A stretch of 64,000 nt of DNA, taken from positions 60,358,875-60,422,874 of the forward strand of contig NC_087066.1 in assembly GCF_963678635.1 (NCBI RefSeq), read 5' to 3'. The DNA is from Symsagittifera roscoffensis (Eukaryota; Xenacoelomorpha; Acoela; Convolutidae). Both the position numbers and the translations under genes were made by a program. Shown piece after piece: positions 32,129 to 44,830 of this stretch. Position 1 is the first letter of the stretch. Every line of letters begins with the position of its first letter. Under the pieces are notes generated by a model. That model saw only the letters and a list, made by a program, of their open reading frames with translations, had not been told where the DNA came from and did no database searches.

Positions 32129-33500
32129 AACTCAAATTTCGCCTAGATATTAAACTAAACCATGAATGGTTTTCAGGCGATTGCATTGTGGGTGGTTAAT
32201 ACTTTTTACTGCCTGGGAAAACATCATTGGACCTGATCGAAAACTGAGTTGGATTGTTCAGAAATTCGTTCACATGTGTCTCAAAATATAAGAGCAGTCT
32301 TGTTTAAGGTAGCTGTCGAGGTTTTCTTCAGTTTTCAATTCCATTCCAACTATCAAAAATATTGCTTGACAAAGTTTTCAAAGTGGGATATTCGTAAAAT
32401 GTATTGAAAATTTTTTAACACAGGCGTCATTGCTGAATTTTGTGCTGAAACTTATACAAAAGAGGGCAAGTAGAACAAAAAAGTAGCTGAAAATAAAAAA
32501 AAACATAACAATTTATGATTACCGCTCAACTCCAACAACTACATTGTTCAGATTTTTTAAAGCTTGATTTACTTTTTCTTACTTTTTTGGCATCTTTTCT
32601 GATGTTTGTCATACACGTGAACATTATTTTTTGCTGAAAAAATATAAAAATGTGCTTCTATTTACAAAATATTAAACAAGTTAAAGTGAATTGCAAGCAT
32701 CTATTGTCGCAGGAGTTAGCAACAATTGCTTGCTAAACAATATCACCAAACCCGTATAAGTATTTTGAAGACTCAAAAAGCTTCAAAAGTCAAAAACATT
32801 TTTTTTTCTGGCTTCGAAAAAGTTCATTGCCCGACATAGTGTGCGGCGACAAGTGTGACGATTCTACGCGACCACATATTGAAAGATCTTCAATCACTAC
32901 GTTATAACTGTTGGTTTTTGGTCCCTCTAAAACTATAAGGACAAGTTTTTCCCATTAAAACTGGTGGCTTAGGACACATTTTTCTAGTGTTGCTAAAAAT
33001 TGCTTCGTTTTGAGTTGCTGACTGTGATAATTGCCAAAAAGAATTTTGCATACATTTGACAACATATAATTAAAAACCACGATACCAGAACCAGCTAATC
33101 AGCCATGTACCATTTAACCCCACGTGTCACAAGTTTAATAACCTAGAAAAAAAACCGACTGCCTTTTCAGCACAGTGATTCGATCAAAAAAAGTCTTTCC
33201 AAGATCATGTCTGATCATTAGTTATCCATTTAAAATTGCCATTTTGCAAGATCCTACAAAATTTTGTTGTAAAAACTACAATGTTTTATAAGATCTTGAT
33301 ACGATATCCATGTCAGAAATATGCTCGCGAAGATTTGTTTTTACAAAGTTCGGAATCCAGAATCTTGTCAAATTATACATGGTAAAATCGATCACGAAAA
33401 TCTTGTGAGTTAAAAAAAAGTTTGCCAAGAAATCCAAAAGGTTGTAAATCAGGTTACATGCGCTGTATTATTCGGATATGCGCACAATTTTGTGTCTGTA
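32129..33500. other. Noncoding stretch
   Basis: No gene or repeat family is recognised. Confidence 0.4.
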
Positions 33501-33504
33501 TGTC

Positions 33505-34065
33505 TTCCTGGATTCCAAAGTCAAGTCTATGAAATATGCTCCAAAATGTAACTGGATTCCACTTACACATTTTCCGTGGATTACGTAAACAGATACTTGT
33601 AACTTAAATTTTCTCGGCACATTAATTATGTTGCGGATTACGCAACGAGCAAATATATGTTGTTGTTCGATATTTCTCATTTAAGGGGATTCCACAACTG
33701 CAAGTGGAATTCGCAAACTTAGGCTGGTTCGACTTACAAATTTCGGAATCCGCTCACAATTTGCGGATTCAACTTACGGTTGCAGATTCCATGACAGCTT
33801 AAAATTACTAAACACATATTTTATTTGTTTGTTGATTCCACAAACTGTTCCAGATTCCGCAAAATTTGTTGCGGATTCCACAAATTTGTCACAGATTCGG
33901 CAAACTTGCATGTTTTTGGAGCAATTTCGAGCAGTACAGTGTATTAGCTGTTTGTCCTTGGAATCCAACACAACAAAGAAGATAAAACAAAAATAGCATT
34001 TTTGCGCATTCCGCGACAAATCTGATTTTTGCCCATTGCGGAATCCGCTTACAATTCACTAAAAG
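33505..34065 (+). repeat. Degenerate minisatellite, GCGGATTCCACAAA motif
   Basis: More than ten imperfect copies of a ~20-base motif occur in irregular spacing, for example GCGGATTCCACAAATTTG and TTGCGGATTCAACTTACG, and CAGATTCCGCAAAATTTG. Short frames here are accidental. Confidence 0.65.
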
Positions 34066-36391
34066 CACAGTTTGGCCTCGCAATGGCTATACTGCACAAG
34101 TTTAATTCTTTTAAAAAATTTCAGCAAAAATTTTATCTATTTTGTTCTATTCTGGAATTTTCATTCGATTTTTTTTGGATCTGTTTCTTTTATTGAAATT
34201 TAGGTATATATTAATTATTTTGTTTTGAAAAAATCATTGGTATGTGAAGCGTGAAGGGATTGATGAGCTTATATTTGGTTTTTGATGAGAACATGTAGGT
34301 CATTTTTTAGTGAAATTTATTGTTTATCTTAATTTTTGTTTTGTAGAGTCTATAACCAGCCGTTCCAGTTTCTACGAAACGTTAAAAATATCGTATTTGC
34401 TTTTATTTTTTGGATTGTATCTTTATGAAGCTGCAAGCCTGGACGGAAAAACTATTACAAGAAGCTCTTGCTAGACTGAACAATGCTATCAAAATATACA
34501 AAATGGTCCAACCATTTTTTGGTATTAGTTGAAAACTGTTCTATTTTTAATCTTTTTGCTGAATTTTGAGTCTCAAAAATACAAATAATTGAAAATTTTG
34601 AAAATTGATTTTTTTAAAAGCCTTATTTTTTTCCAAATTGTGATCATTACATAAAAAATACTTCTATTAACCCCAGATGCTCTATGCCGTGTAAAACTGA
34701 TAGTTTTGAAGATTCATGAAAAGGTTTTCAAGCTCCCTGATGATGACCCCGGCAATGCCGGATAATATTGTTGGGAGTTTGAGAGGGCAAGTGGACAAAG
34801 TATTTGGACAATAATGCTGAACCTTATCCCTGACTAACGGTCTTCCCCTGCAAACACAGCTCGAGACTTTTATTTGTGGCTACTTAGGCTACTTAGGCTA
34901 ATAAGAGTTTCAGCCATTTGGTTCTTCTTTTGCAGCTTTGTTCTTACAAAAAAGCGAAGCTCATATTGATGCTTAAACAACATGGCTGTCTTCTTAATGA
35001 TCTTGAATCGGACTTTGAACCAAGATCAAATAAGTAACCTGGCTATCTTTCCAAAGATCGTGCATGAGTCTCAGAATATCTTGCATGACATTGCAAGATC
35101 TTGCATAATCTTGGCAAGGTTTTTTAAAAGTCGGGACACTGGGAGGAGCATAGCTCGTTAAAAGGTCAACTTGAAAATTTTTGAGGTAATGTGAAACTAC
35201 CGGTAGTGTTTGAGGAGTGGCCTCTGCCCGGGCTGACCTCTTTTCACCCAAAACCCAAAAAGCTAATCATAGAAATTGTCTATAAAAATAATTGTCAGAA
35301 AATTTCCATACTTCGGAAGAACCAAAAACATTAAAAGGCACACCTTCAAAAACACCCTGAAGTATTTTTTAAATACATGGAACTCATTCACTAAATGAAA
35401 TATGTACTCAAATAAACATTGTCCAGCTATTTTTTTTTTGCCACAAAATTTGATTTTTCTGTCCATAAAGTTGTCCAGTAGCTCAAAGTTTTTTTTTAAA
35501 AAAGTACATTTTAAATTTGGCCTCTTCATCTTTTTTGATGAAGCAGAAGTATTTGAGTCTCCGATTTGTAAAGGAGTTCTAAAATTGTGAAAACTGCTAC
35601 TTTTCATAGCAAAATGATATTTTTCAAAAAAATGATATTCGAAAAAAAAACCAACTACTGATGATTTTTTCAGCACAAATTGTCAGAAGTTAAATGATTT
35701 TAAGACAAAACTGCTTCGCGGCTTTAAGCAGTTCCCCTAGTTCAGTTTTTCCGCGAAATGATAAATGCTGTTCTCACCTCTGGTTTTCTAAATGTCAGGA
35801 TGACTGTGTTTTGAAATAAGCGAATTAAAGTAAAAGAAAAAAGAATTAAAGAAAAAAAAAATCTGCAATTTTGTACTTTATGGAGAAATGTTAGTCCTAA
35901 AACTTCCTATAATCAAAAATAGTAATTCAGTTCTCCCATATGGAAAATGCTGGTCATTGAATTTTCATACAAATTTTAAATGAAAAGAATGTAAGAAAAT
36001 TTTTTGCCAACCCGATCGTTCAAAGCGTTTTTTTTTCCTAACAAAGAGAGATTGTTCCAAACAACCTAAAAATTAGGTTTGAAAAATGCCAAGCTTAGGC
36101 AATTGTTATCATTTAGATGAAGAGCAATTTTTTAAGCGCAATTAGCAAAAACTGCAAACTTGACGCACTTTGTCAACAACAAGCAAAAAAAAATTCTCTC
36201 ACAAAGAATTATCACATGCAAGAAAAACAACATTACGAACAAAACGAACACGAGTACTGCTATAGTCTCCACTTAAAATAAAATGAACTACCTTCAAGAA
36301 CAATTGTAAGACATAATCAAACTGCTCGTATATCAAGCCAAATCTCTGAGCAATCCGACTTCTCCATAGAGCTGAAGAAAAATTGTGGCTT
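34066..36391. other. Noncoding stretch
   Basis: No convincing gene. The minus frames 34994-35251 and 35263-35676 have no recognisable domain. The end of a hairpin-family relative lies near 36318-36350 (AACTGCTCGTATATCAAGCC). Confidence 0.4.
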
Positions 36392-36392
36392 T

Positions 36393-36788
36393 GTGACGGC
36401 GGCCGTCATGCCTTGTGTAGACTTTGGTAGTCTGTTTGAATGTTGTGTTAATTGTGTGAATTGTAATTAAGGTGTCAAGGTCGGGACAGGTCTCCCAACC
36501 ATGACAATGCGCTAAATCAAACTTAACACTCTCTGATGCTTGCTGAAAGATTGCAGTCATATCACATTTATTGAACTTGTAACCAATTCATATCAACTGA
36601 AATTAATTTCATCATTTTAGTTAGTTTACCAAGTTAGTGTATGTTACTATATCACAAGGCGCAGCCAGCAGGATACGAACCTGCGCGTGACCTGTCCCGA
36701 CCTTGAAACCTTAATTGCTATTCACACAATTAACACAACATTCAAATAGACTACCAAAGTCTACACAAGGCATGACGGCCGCCGTCTC
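36393..36788. repeat. Inverted-repeat element with a tRNA-Ser-like 3' fragment
   Basis: Arms of ~100 bp at 36393-36492 and 36689-36788 are inverted copies at about 94% identity, and each contains GACGGCGGCCGTC (or GACGGCCGCCGTC), itself a palindrome. The ~196-bp spacer ends at the right arm with a tRNA-like segment (36660-36687, minus). It is noncoding. It resembles a MITE that captured, or was built beside, a tRNA fragment. Confidence 0.8.
36660..36687 (-). other. tRNA-Ser-like T-arm and acceptor fragment
   Basis: On the minus strand it reads CGCGCAGGTTCGTATCCTGC then TGGCTGCG: T stem GCAGG/CCTGC, T loop TTCGTAT (overlapping the Pol III box B consensus) and a serine-tRNA-type acceptor 3' strand. 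The D arm, anticodon arm and 5' acceptor strand are absent, so this is not a tRNA gene. The same sequence type is complementary to the primer site of the Gypsy element at 55682. Confidence 0.6.
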
Positions 36789-38413
36789 AGGCTTCGCTAA
36801 ACTGATGACAAAATCACAAAAAAAGATAGTTTTTTCTAAGACTTTCAAAAAGTGTGACGGATTGTTTTTTATTTAATGTGTTCTTATTATCCACCGCACT
36901 CTGTATAAAACACAAAAAGACGTATTTATATCCCGTTTTGTATTAAAAAATACCAAATTGCTGACCTACCTTTTTTTTTGGAATTTCCAATTTTCTGCGT
37001 AAGCTTGTTATCAGAACGAACCATATGGAACGTGGGATTCCAAATTGGCCAAATTAGCAATTCTTAAAAATTAAATTTTTTTTAATTAATACTAATTGTG
37101 TATCAGGGCAAAACCATGAAAGCTGAGACTTCACCTGAATATTAAAAAAACGTGGAAAACAATTCAATAAAAAGTCAAAAATGGAGATATATATTATATT
37201 TTACATATTATATTTCAGTTGTTTTTATATTTTTTTCTATAAAATTATCTGATTGAAACTTTGCTTGGAAAATAATTCAAAAAAATTCTGCTGATCAGCC
37301 ATAGCGCTAGAGAAATCTTTTTACCTAGATAATTATTCAAAAACGTTGATTTTATACAAATAGCAGCAATATCAACAGAACTTTTGCAATCTAGAACGAA
37401 AGCCGTCAAATAAATGTTTTGAAATTTTGCAGCATATGTCTGAAGATAGTTACCAATGCATTGTCAAATATCCAATTTGCTTAATAGGTAAAATTAAAAT
37501 AAGCAACCACAAGCATAGTCACAGGAGTCAAACTCACAGGCAACAAAGCCTCTCAAAGAGTCACCCCAGAAAAAATTTTAAAAATTAATTAAGAACTCAT
37601 GTTAAAAGGAAAATAAGGGACAATATCTTCATTTATCAAACACTAATTGAGCAAGCTCAGAAAATAAAAAAAATCTGAAGTAAAGTTTTAAAATGTATAT
37701 ATGTAATCAATTGAATTTTTGTCATTTTTTCAAACCACACGGAAAAACTATTTGCCTGGAAAATGAAAACTTTGAGAACTTTAGCGCTTTTCCATGCTAA
37801 AAAACACTTTGATCTAACCATAACAATTTAGCGCTTTGCCAATTGAGTATATGTGCTTAAGTAATAATTTGTCAATTTTTTCAAGCCACCCGCAAAAACT
37901 CTTTGCAGAAAAAACTCAAAAATTGAGCTATTTGACGCTTACGTAAAGTAGAAAAAAGTTTGAACAAACTGAAACAAGATTGCGCTTACTTATCTGTGTA
38001 TATCTGTGTAACTGATAATTTTTCATTATTTTCAACTGATCTGTTTATCCAAAAAAACTGAAACTCGCTCATTTCAAGGCTTAACAATTGTAATAAATAG
38101 TTTGATCTGACTGCTTTGGATCCAAACAAAACTTAGATTGCGAGCACGATTTAATCTACAGTTTTTATCTGATTAAAAATCAAATAGCTCAAAAACATTA
38201 CAAAACAACTATAAAAACCTTTTGCAAAAATCAAAAACTGTATGTCCAACGAGTTTTGTCCTCTATTAACTTTTTCATATTTAATCAAAATTTGCCCTTG
38301 ATTTTTTTCTTCAAAGAACATACATTTGCATTGAAATCGTTTTTGACAAATACATCAGTCACGTTTAGCAGAGGTTGAGCACTTGTTTTTAAAATTGTTC
38401 GATGTCATATATA
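36789..38413. other. Noncoding stretch
   Basis: Nothing recognisable beyond a short family remnant near 37100 (TATCAGGGCAAAACCATGAA). Confidence 0.4.
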
Positions 38414-38414
38414 G

Positions 38415-38920
38415 ACAAGACTGCTCGTATCAGGATGAAGCCCTGAATGTTTCGACTGCCTTTTAAGGTTAATGGAGCAGTAATAACATAAATATCATTA
38501 ACAAATTAATTGAAGTTCTTTCTACGAAAATCATCCCCCCACACGCCATATAAACTAAAAAAGAATAGATTTTGCTCCTTGTAAAAAATCAATAATGGCA
38601 AATAAGCTTCTTTCAACAAATCTCCGCTCACGCGTTAATAGCGTGAAGTATATGGCGCTGTAATTGTCCCTAATTGGCCCAAATGGCAATCTTTAAACCC
38701 CCATAACTTCACGAAAAATGATCACAGGTTAAAAATCGTTTCAATTTTAAGCTCAGGACAACAATAGTTTTTGAATGATATAAAAAATTTCGTCAAAAAT
38801 GGCTAGTTAAAAAGTCGAAATTTGTCTGAAGAAAAAAAAAACCCACCCCGAACACAAATATTCCGTTACCTTCGTTACGGAAGTCGGAACAATTACTTTC
38901 GTCACAAAAGTCGGAACAAT
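38415..38920 (+). mobile_element. HINE-like hairpin-ended repeat
   Basis: It starts ACAAGACTGCTCGTATCAGG and ends TTCGTTACGGAAGTCGGAAC followed by AATTACTTTCGTCACAAAAG, TCGGAACAATT. The outer palindrome is therefore present twice in tandem at this end. Internal landmarks are as in the other copies. Confidence 0.8.
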
Positions 38921-39505
38921 TAGGCTAAAGGAAGCCCAGGAACAAAAAACAAGTTACATGCCGTAAACCTTTTTTTACAAACAGTTGAAATTTCCTTAAG
39001 CAATTCTGAAGAATTCAATTCAAAATTTCTATACAGGTTGATATGAGTTTATAGTGCGTAGGGATATCTAATGTTACATTTCAAGGTGAACATAAAAAAA
39101 TTTTGAAAAAGCATTTTCAATACATGTCGAGCTATGAGCAGTTTCTTTAGTAGAATTTTAAGGAAAAGTCTTCAACTTGAAAAATTTAAATATAATTAAA
39201 CTACTAAAAAGTGAACTTCCTGAATTTTCAATTTCTAGGTTGAAAGTGTTATTAGAAAAGATCTGGGACGATCGCAACGGTGGCCAATCAAGGTGCAGAT
39301 GTTTCTAAGAGTGAAAAAATCTGAGAGCCGACAAACAGACAAATATTGAGTTATATAGTTAATCGTTAAATTTTATAATAGTTAAAACTACCTTTGAAAT
39401 AATCAAATTATACATACATTGACAAACTTGAATGGGAAAAATCCTGTTCAAATAACAGGGTTCCCGCATCTTTTATTTATATTGACAATTCTAATGCTTG
39501 TTCAC

Positions 39506-39870
39506 CCAGAGGCCGATCTATGACTTTCTAGAGAAGGAGGGTGGATTTTCAAATCTTTGTCGACCTTTTGGGTTTTTTTAAATCGATCAGTTTAATTTTC
39601 AGAGGCAATTTTTTGAAGAAAAAAAAACTAATCAAAAATACAATTTTTGAGCACCTTTTGTAAAATTTTGACCAAAAAAATTGCGTTTTTTGTAGCACGC
39701 TCCCCTTAAAAAATAGTATATAGTGGTGCCAAAGGCTCCTTTAGAAAAGTTTTAGGGTTGTTTGAAAGAAAATTGATTCATAAAATAGTGCCAAAGGGCG
39801 ACCCTTTGGTTGATGAGGGCATCGAATCCCTGAGGTAAAAAGAGTCCGCCCTCCCTAAATTCGCACCTGC
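39506..39870 (+). mobile_element. CAGGGGCGGATCTAGG family, full-length diverged copy
   Basis: It starts CCAGAGGCCGATCTATGACT and ends CCCTCCCTAAATTCGCACCT. It has the middle motifs ATTGCGTTTTTTGTAGCACG and GTATATAGTGGTGCCAAAGG, and the late motif GAGGGCATCGAATCCCTGAG. It is noncoding. Confidence 0.65.
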
Positions 39871-40013
39871 TTGGCTATTTTTGTAACTTGTAAGACTCCC
39901 GTCAAACTCTATCATCAAGGTGTTTGAAAAACTTGAAGTTCGATGGTGTTTTCTTACTTTTTCCGCACAAAATTTTTAATTTTGCGATTTTCAGTGTATG
40001 AAGGCAAAGATCA

Positions 40014-40753
40014 AAACACAGATTGTACTAGTTCGGACCCCAAAACGCATAAAATTTCAAAATTCAATTGCGTTTTTTTTCGAAGTGTGTTGACTTTCGA
40101 CAGAAAAAATGAAGGAGACAAAACTTGCTTATAGTTTCAACAAAAATAACATGAAGCAATTTATTTTGCAAAATTAGGGCTCAAAAATTTACCCTAATAG
40201 CGAATCTTTTCAGACTTTTTGAATTATTTATAAATTACACAAAAACTACGAGAATAATTACAGTCAAAATTGTATCAAAGTGAGCCTATTACGAGGCCCA
40301 ACAAAAATTAAGAAGGTTATACACACCAAAACTATGTAGAACTAATGAAGTTTTTTTTCATAGCCAAAAACTTCATTTTTACTTCACAAAAAAAACCAGT
40401 AAAATGATATTTAAAACCAATTCTTAGGCATTTTGTGTCCTTTTTTGAAGACTATAATCTTCTTAAACTTTGTTGGGCCAAGTAAGAAACTCACTTTGAT
40501 ATAATTGTGGCAGTATTTGAATTCGTAGTTGAGGTGTAATTTTTAATTGAATTAAAATTCTGAATTGATTCATTTTTGGGGTAAAATTTTGGTGCCGCAT
40601 TTTGCGAAAAATTTGCGACGTAAAAATTCTGCTAAAATTCTCAGCAAGTTTTGTTCTCATCGTTTTTTGCTTGAAGTCGACCCAATAGGAGAAAACGCGC
40701 TTTAAAATTCAAATTTTATGCGTTTTTTCAGGTTAATTTAAATCAGCACTGTA
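40014..40753. repeat. Palindromic repeat, copy 2 (uninterrupted)
   Basis: It is homologous to 1-1490 without the inserted transposon. The arms are about 40014-40370 and 40430-40753, with ATCAAAGTGAGCCTATTACG facing its complement near 40485. The right end TTAATTTAAATCAGCACTGT matches copy 1. The arms have diverged more than in copy 1. No coding sequence. Confidence 0.75.
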
Positions 40754-41560
40754 CCATCAACGTTTGTCAATTTGCTTTTCAAAAAATAATTTCTTTGTCA
40801 AATCTGTGTTGCAACTTGTGAATTGCAAACCAAAACATTGTATGCTTGCATGTCAGTCTTTTCAATCAACATCGAATGCCAGCACTAAAACTGGCAATTA
40901 ACAAACAATAAAATAATCATCATTTTTTTGGTTGCTTAGTCTGTTTCTAATACTGAAAAACTTAAGCGTAATCTGCAATTTTTGATACAGTTTTGCATAG
41001 ATGCTAATTTTCATTTATTTATTGAAAGCTTTTGCTGTTCTCTTCAAAATTTCAGCTGGATGATATTTAACATTTCCTGGGGTCTTTTGTGTTATCAGGC
41101 CCAAAAATTATTTACACTGGCACAAGCTGGCACAAGGTAAAACCACTGCACAAGGTAGACTGGAGGGAAAATCACACCTTACCAAGTGATTACAAGAGAT
41201 AGAAAACTTTGATCAAAACCAAAAAGGAGAAGCTGCGAAGAAGCTGCGAAGGCCAACAAAAAGCTAGATGGAAAATTTATCCAAAAATTGTTCCCTAAAG
41301 TTTAACCAAGCCTTCAAATCTTGTTGGACAAGATTTTAAAAATAATTTGCAAGTTTCTCTGACCGATTTTTTTTCTTAAATATATTATGATTCAGATTCT
41401 CTACTTGCCCCTCAGCTTGTTCACAACAATTTTTTTTTCCAATTATCAGTGCAACAAAAACATCCAGTCTTGAAATCAATACATATCCTCGCTTATCAAA
41501 AAGTTTGCGGCGAGAGATTCTCAAAAATTTTTCAATAATGTCGACTTTTTTTAGGTTGAC
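40754..41560. other. Noncoding stretch
   Basis: No gene or recognised repeat apart from the beginning of a CAGGGGCGGATCTAGG-family relative toward its right end. Confidence 0.4.
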
Positions 41561-42340
41561 CAAAATGATTTTTCGAGTTTTTTGAAACAACAGGCCAAAA
41601 GTAGCGTTTTTAAGCACTTTTGACAAAAAATTTTACCAAAAATTGCGTTTTTTAGGCGCGCGCTCCCCTTTAAACTTAGTATATATTGGCGCACAGGGTC
41701 CAATAAAAGTATATATTGGCAGTAGCGGATTTAGGGGGGGGTCCAATAAAAGTATATATTGGCAGTAGCGGATTTAGGGTTTTCTTTCAGACAAACCAGA
41801 CAAACTTTTTTACAGTCTGGAAAATATGAATGCTCTCAGCCAGGGGCGTATTAAGGGGGGCTGAGGGGCGGACGCCTCCCCTTTCTTAGGGATTCGACCC
41901 CCTGTCGACCCAAAGGGTCTCCCTTTGAACTATTTTGTGATATCCATTTTTGGCTGACGACTAAAATGTTTCTAAAGGCGCCTTCGACGCCAATATATAC
42001 TAATTTTTAGGGGAAACGCGCGCCGGAAAAACGCAATTTTTCGGTCAATATTTTCCAAAAAGAGCCTAAAAACGCCTTTCTTGGCCTGTTATTGAAAAAT
42101 TTGCCTGCGGTGCAGAAAATTTGGTCGAAATGCGGTCTTTATAGTGGATTGGGAGAGCTCAGAAAATCAATCAATTTTTTGGTCGACCTAATAAAAATGC
42201 CGACAAAATTTTTAATTTTTTTTTAGAAAATTCGCCCCCCTCGAGAAAATCCTAGATCCGCGCCTGTACATTGGCAAAATTTTAGGGTCCGTCAGCCAAA
42301 TATGGATATCTCAAAAGAGTACAAAGGGCGACCCCGGTAT
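41560..42340. mobile_element. Nested CAGGGGCGGATCTAGG-family copies
   Basis: A plus-oriented copy (about 41560-41700) is interrupted. 41842-42268 is a complete minus-oriented copy that starts CAGGGGCGTATTAAGG and ends TCCTAGATCCGCGCCTG; its ends are ~16-bp inverted repeats. The 3' part of an outer copy resumes at 42270-42340 (AGGGTCCGTCAGCCAAATAT). A 43-bp tandem duplication lies at 41696-41780. No coding sequence. Confidence 0.75.
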
Positions 42341-44087
42341 GTGACAAATTTTAAGGTGACTTGCCAGCTGCTCCGAGCAAAAATTTGAAATTTACCTATA
42401 TATTCAGTGTTAATGACATAAAACGACAGTTTTTTGCCACAAAAAATTACATGAGGTGCAATCAGTTTATTTTAGTTTTCATATCAAATCACGTGTTTAT
42501 TGTCCGGTTTAACAACTTGATGAAAAATTAGGAAACTTAATCTTCAATCAGCATAGTTCAAATCCATTGATTTACGACATAATTTTCCACATGAGATTCT
42601 ATAAAAGCAAATTGATGATGAAACAAAACATCCAGTTTTCAAATCATTACCCTAATATGTCAAAACTTTGCAAAAGTCTATGAGTTTCAGATTTAAAAAA
42701 GGTTGTAACAACATTCCGTCCTTTTTATATACTCAGTTTGAAGCTTAGAAAAGACAACCGTCCAATGGCTTCATACTGTCCATATTGAAAGCTTTTCCGA
42801 CCATTTCTCGGGAAAAAGTAGGCAAACGGCAGTGATTTTGAGGCTTTAGCTCCTGGCTTTCCACTTGTTGCTATTATAATTTGCACAATAGTTTTTTTTC
42901 TCGACTCAGACATTTAGGAGAAGAAATGTGAACAAAACAAGCGCCGCAATTGAGAGGTGTTGCAAAGACTTGTTCAAAGCAATTACAAGATCTTAAAATG
43001 TTAAAATACAGTCAAAATGCAGTCCACGACAAAGTTAGAGGAAAACATAGGAGTCTTACATTGATATAACCAACTTGAAAAAAATTGAAATAAAAAAATT
43101 TGGGTCGGCTCTGTAGTTTTAAATCTTAAAAATATTTGCACATTTAACACCAAGCAACGCAGTTTCTCAAATACTATGCTCATTGTTTTGAAAACACATT
43201 TGATCAAAAACTGGACAAAAAACTGTTTAGAGAAAAACATTTGATCAAAAGTATTAGGAAATTTATACACGCGTAGAAACCAAGCTGGACTTTAAAGCTA
43301 GAAGCACTTCAATAGAAGCACTCAGTAGAAATTCAAATAAACTTCATAAATTTTTTCTAAAATTGTCCAATCATCCGATGCTGGTCTTGGCCATGACGCT
43401 GGAGATGATAAAAGATCAAAAACCTTCATCTTATTAAGGATGCTGTCTAATCCAGATTCTCGAACTGAAAATTTCAGATACGAAATGGAAGCATGGAAGC
43501 CAAATGAAAAACTTCCGGAGAAACATTTCTTGGAGAGTGATTTTTCAAGCAGGAATAACGCGTAGGATTTATGATTGACAATAATTCTTTTCACCAATTC
43601 TTTTCACTAAAAAAGTGTGCAGCAAACTTTGATAAGACACACTCCATTAAATCCATAAAAAGTGCTCATTTAGAGTTGTAGTGCTTTTATGCACCCGCTG
43701 GTGTGGATCTTTTCACTTGCGAAAAACAACTTCGTCAAACTGATTCTGTTTGCGGGTCTCAAAATTGTTTCTTATCATTATGGCTGAGGATGCTGCAAAG
43801 TAAAATTAATATTGAAGTAATCGAAAGCGAGTTATCTACAAAAAGATAGCGTGGTTGTCAACGTTTGGCAATTGAACAAAATTAGTAAGCACCCCCACAC
43901 TTTTTGACACTAATTGTAGGCAAAGTCTGTTGTACGATGACATCTTTACCCGTGAGCCTGTAAAAAAGGAGATCATTGCTTTCAAAATCAACTATGTTGA
44001 CAACATTACAAGCTCTCAGCAACTGAATTTTAGAGACTCTCTACCTCGTAATTTAGCACTTTTTTTTAGTGAGAGCGCGTTTTTGTT
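42341..44087. other. Noncoding stretch
   Basis: 42341-42410 (CCCGGTATGTGACAAATTTT, CTTGCCAGCTGCTC) recurs at 53715-53790, so the flank travels with the nested repeat. The minus frames at 42725-42913, 43001-43270 and 43322-43597 have no recognisable domains. Confidence 0.4.
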
Positions 44088-44410
44088 TCGACTTTTGTAA
44101 CAAAAGTAACGGAGTATTTGTGCTCGGAGTCGTTTTTTTTCTTTAGACTTTTTAACAAGCCATTTTTGACAGAATTTTTTAATACCATTGCACAAGTATT
44201 GTTGTCTTGAGTTTAAGTTTGGAAAAAATTTCACCTGTGATTATTTTTTGTAAAGTTATGGGCGTGTAAAGATTGCCATTTTGGCCAATTTGGGACAATT
44301 ACGATGCAAGATTGGGACAAGATTCAATTAGTCTTAGAAATAGTTCCAGACTGTTGAAAAAAGCTTATTTGCCATAATTGATTACAAAAGTTGTTACAAA
44401 TTTGTTTAAT
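44088..44410 (-). mobile_element. HINE-like repeat, truncated
   Basis: It starts TTTCGACTTTTGTAACAAAA and has the conserved internal TTGGCCAATTTGGGACAATT, but lacks the 3' hairpin end. A second diverged relative is at 44498-44830 (GTTCCGACTTTTTATGGAAT and later AATCGTTCCGAATTGAATTG). Confidence 0.6.
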
Positions 44411-44830
44411 TTAACGACAGAATTGTTATCGGAAATTTTTTCTATCACTGGCAACACTGAACAAAACGATAACCATGTTAAGATTTAATCTAGGTTTTCG
44501 TTCCGACTTTTTATGGAATATTAATGCTTGGAGGGGTTTTTTACTCGGTCAATTTTCGGCAAATATTTTTTGCCCCATTGAAGATATCGACTCACTGTAA
44601 TCAAGTTTTAAAAAGTTTTTTTTTTTTACCTCCGATCAATTTTTCAAAGTTATAAGAGTTTGAAAAATGCAAATTTGGCCAAGCTTTGGACTAATTTATG
44701 CGAACTTTGGAAATTAAGATTTTATCCATAATCATGAAAGCGTAATGCGAATTATTTTTGCGTGGCGAATTATCCGGCACAACAAAATCGTTCCGAATTG
44801 AATTGAGGCTAGCTAATAGGTCGTAATAAT

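Noticed and set aside
36660-36687. Functional tRNA-Ser gene
   Set aside because: Only the T arm and acceptor 3' strand are present; no D arm, anticodon arm or 5' acceptor strand can be folded.
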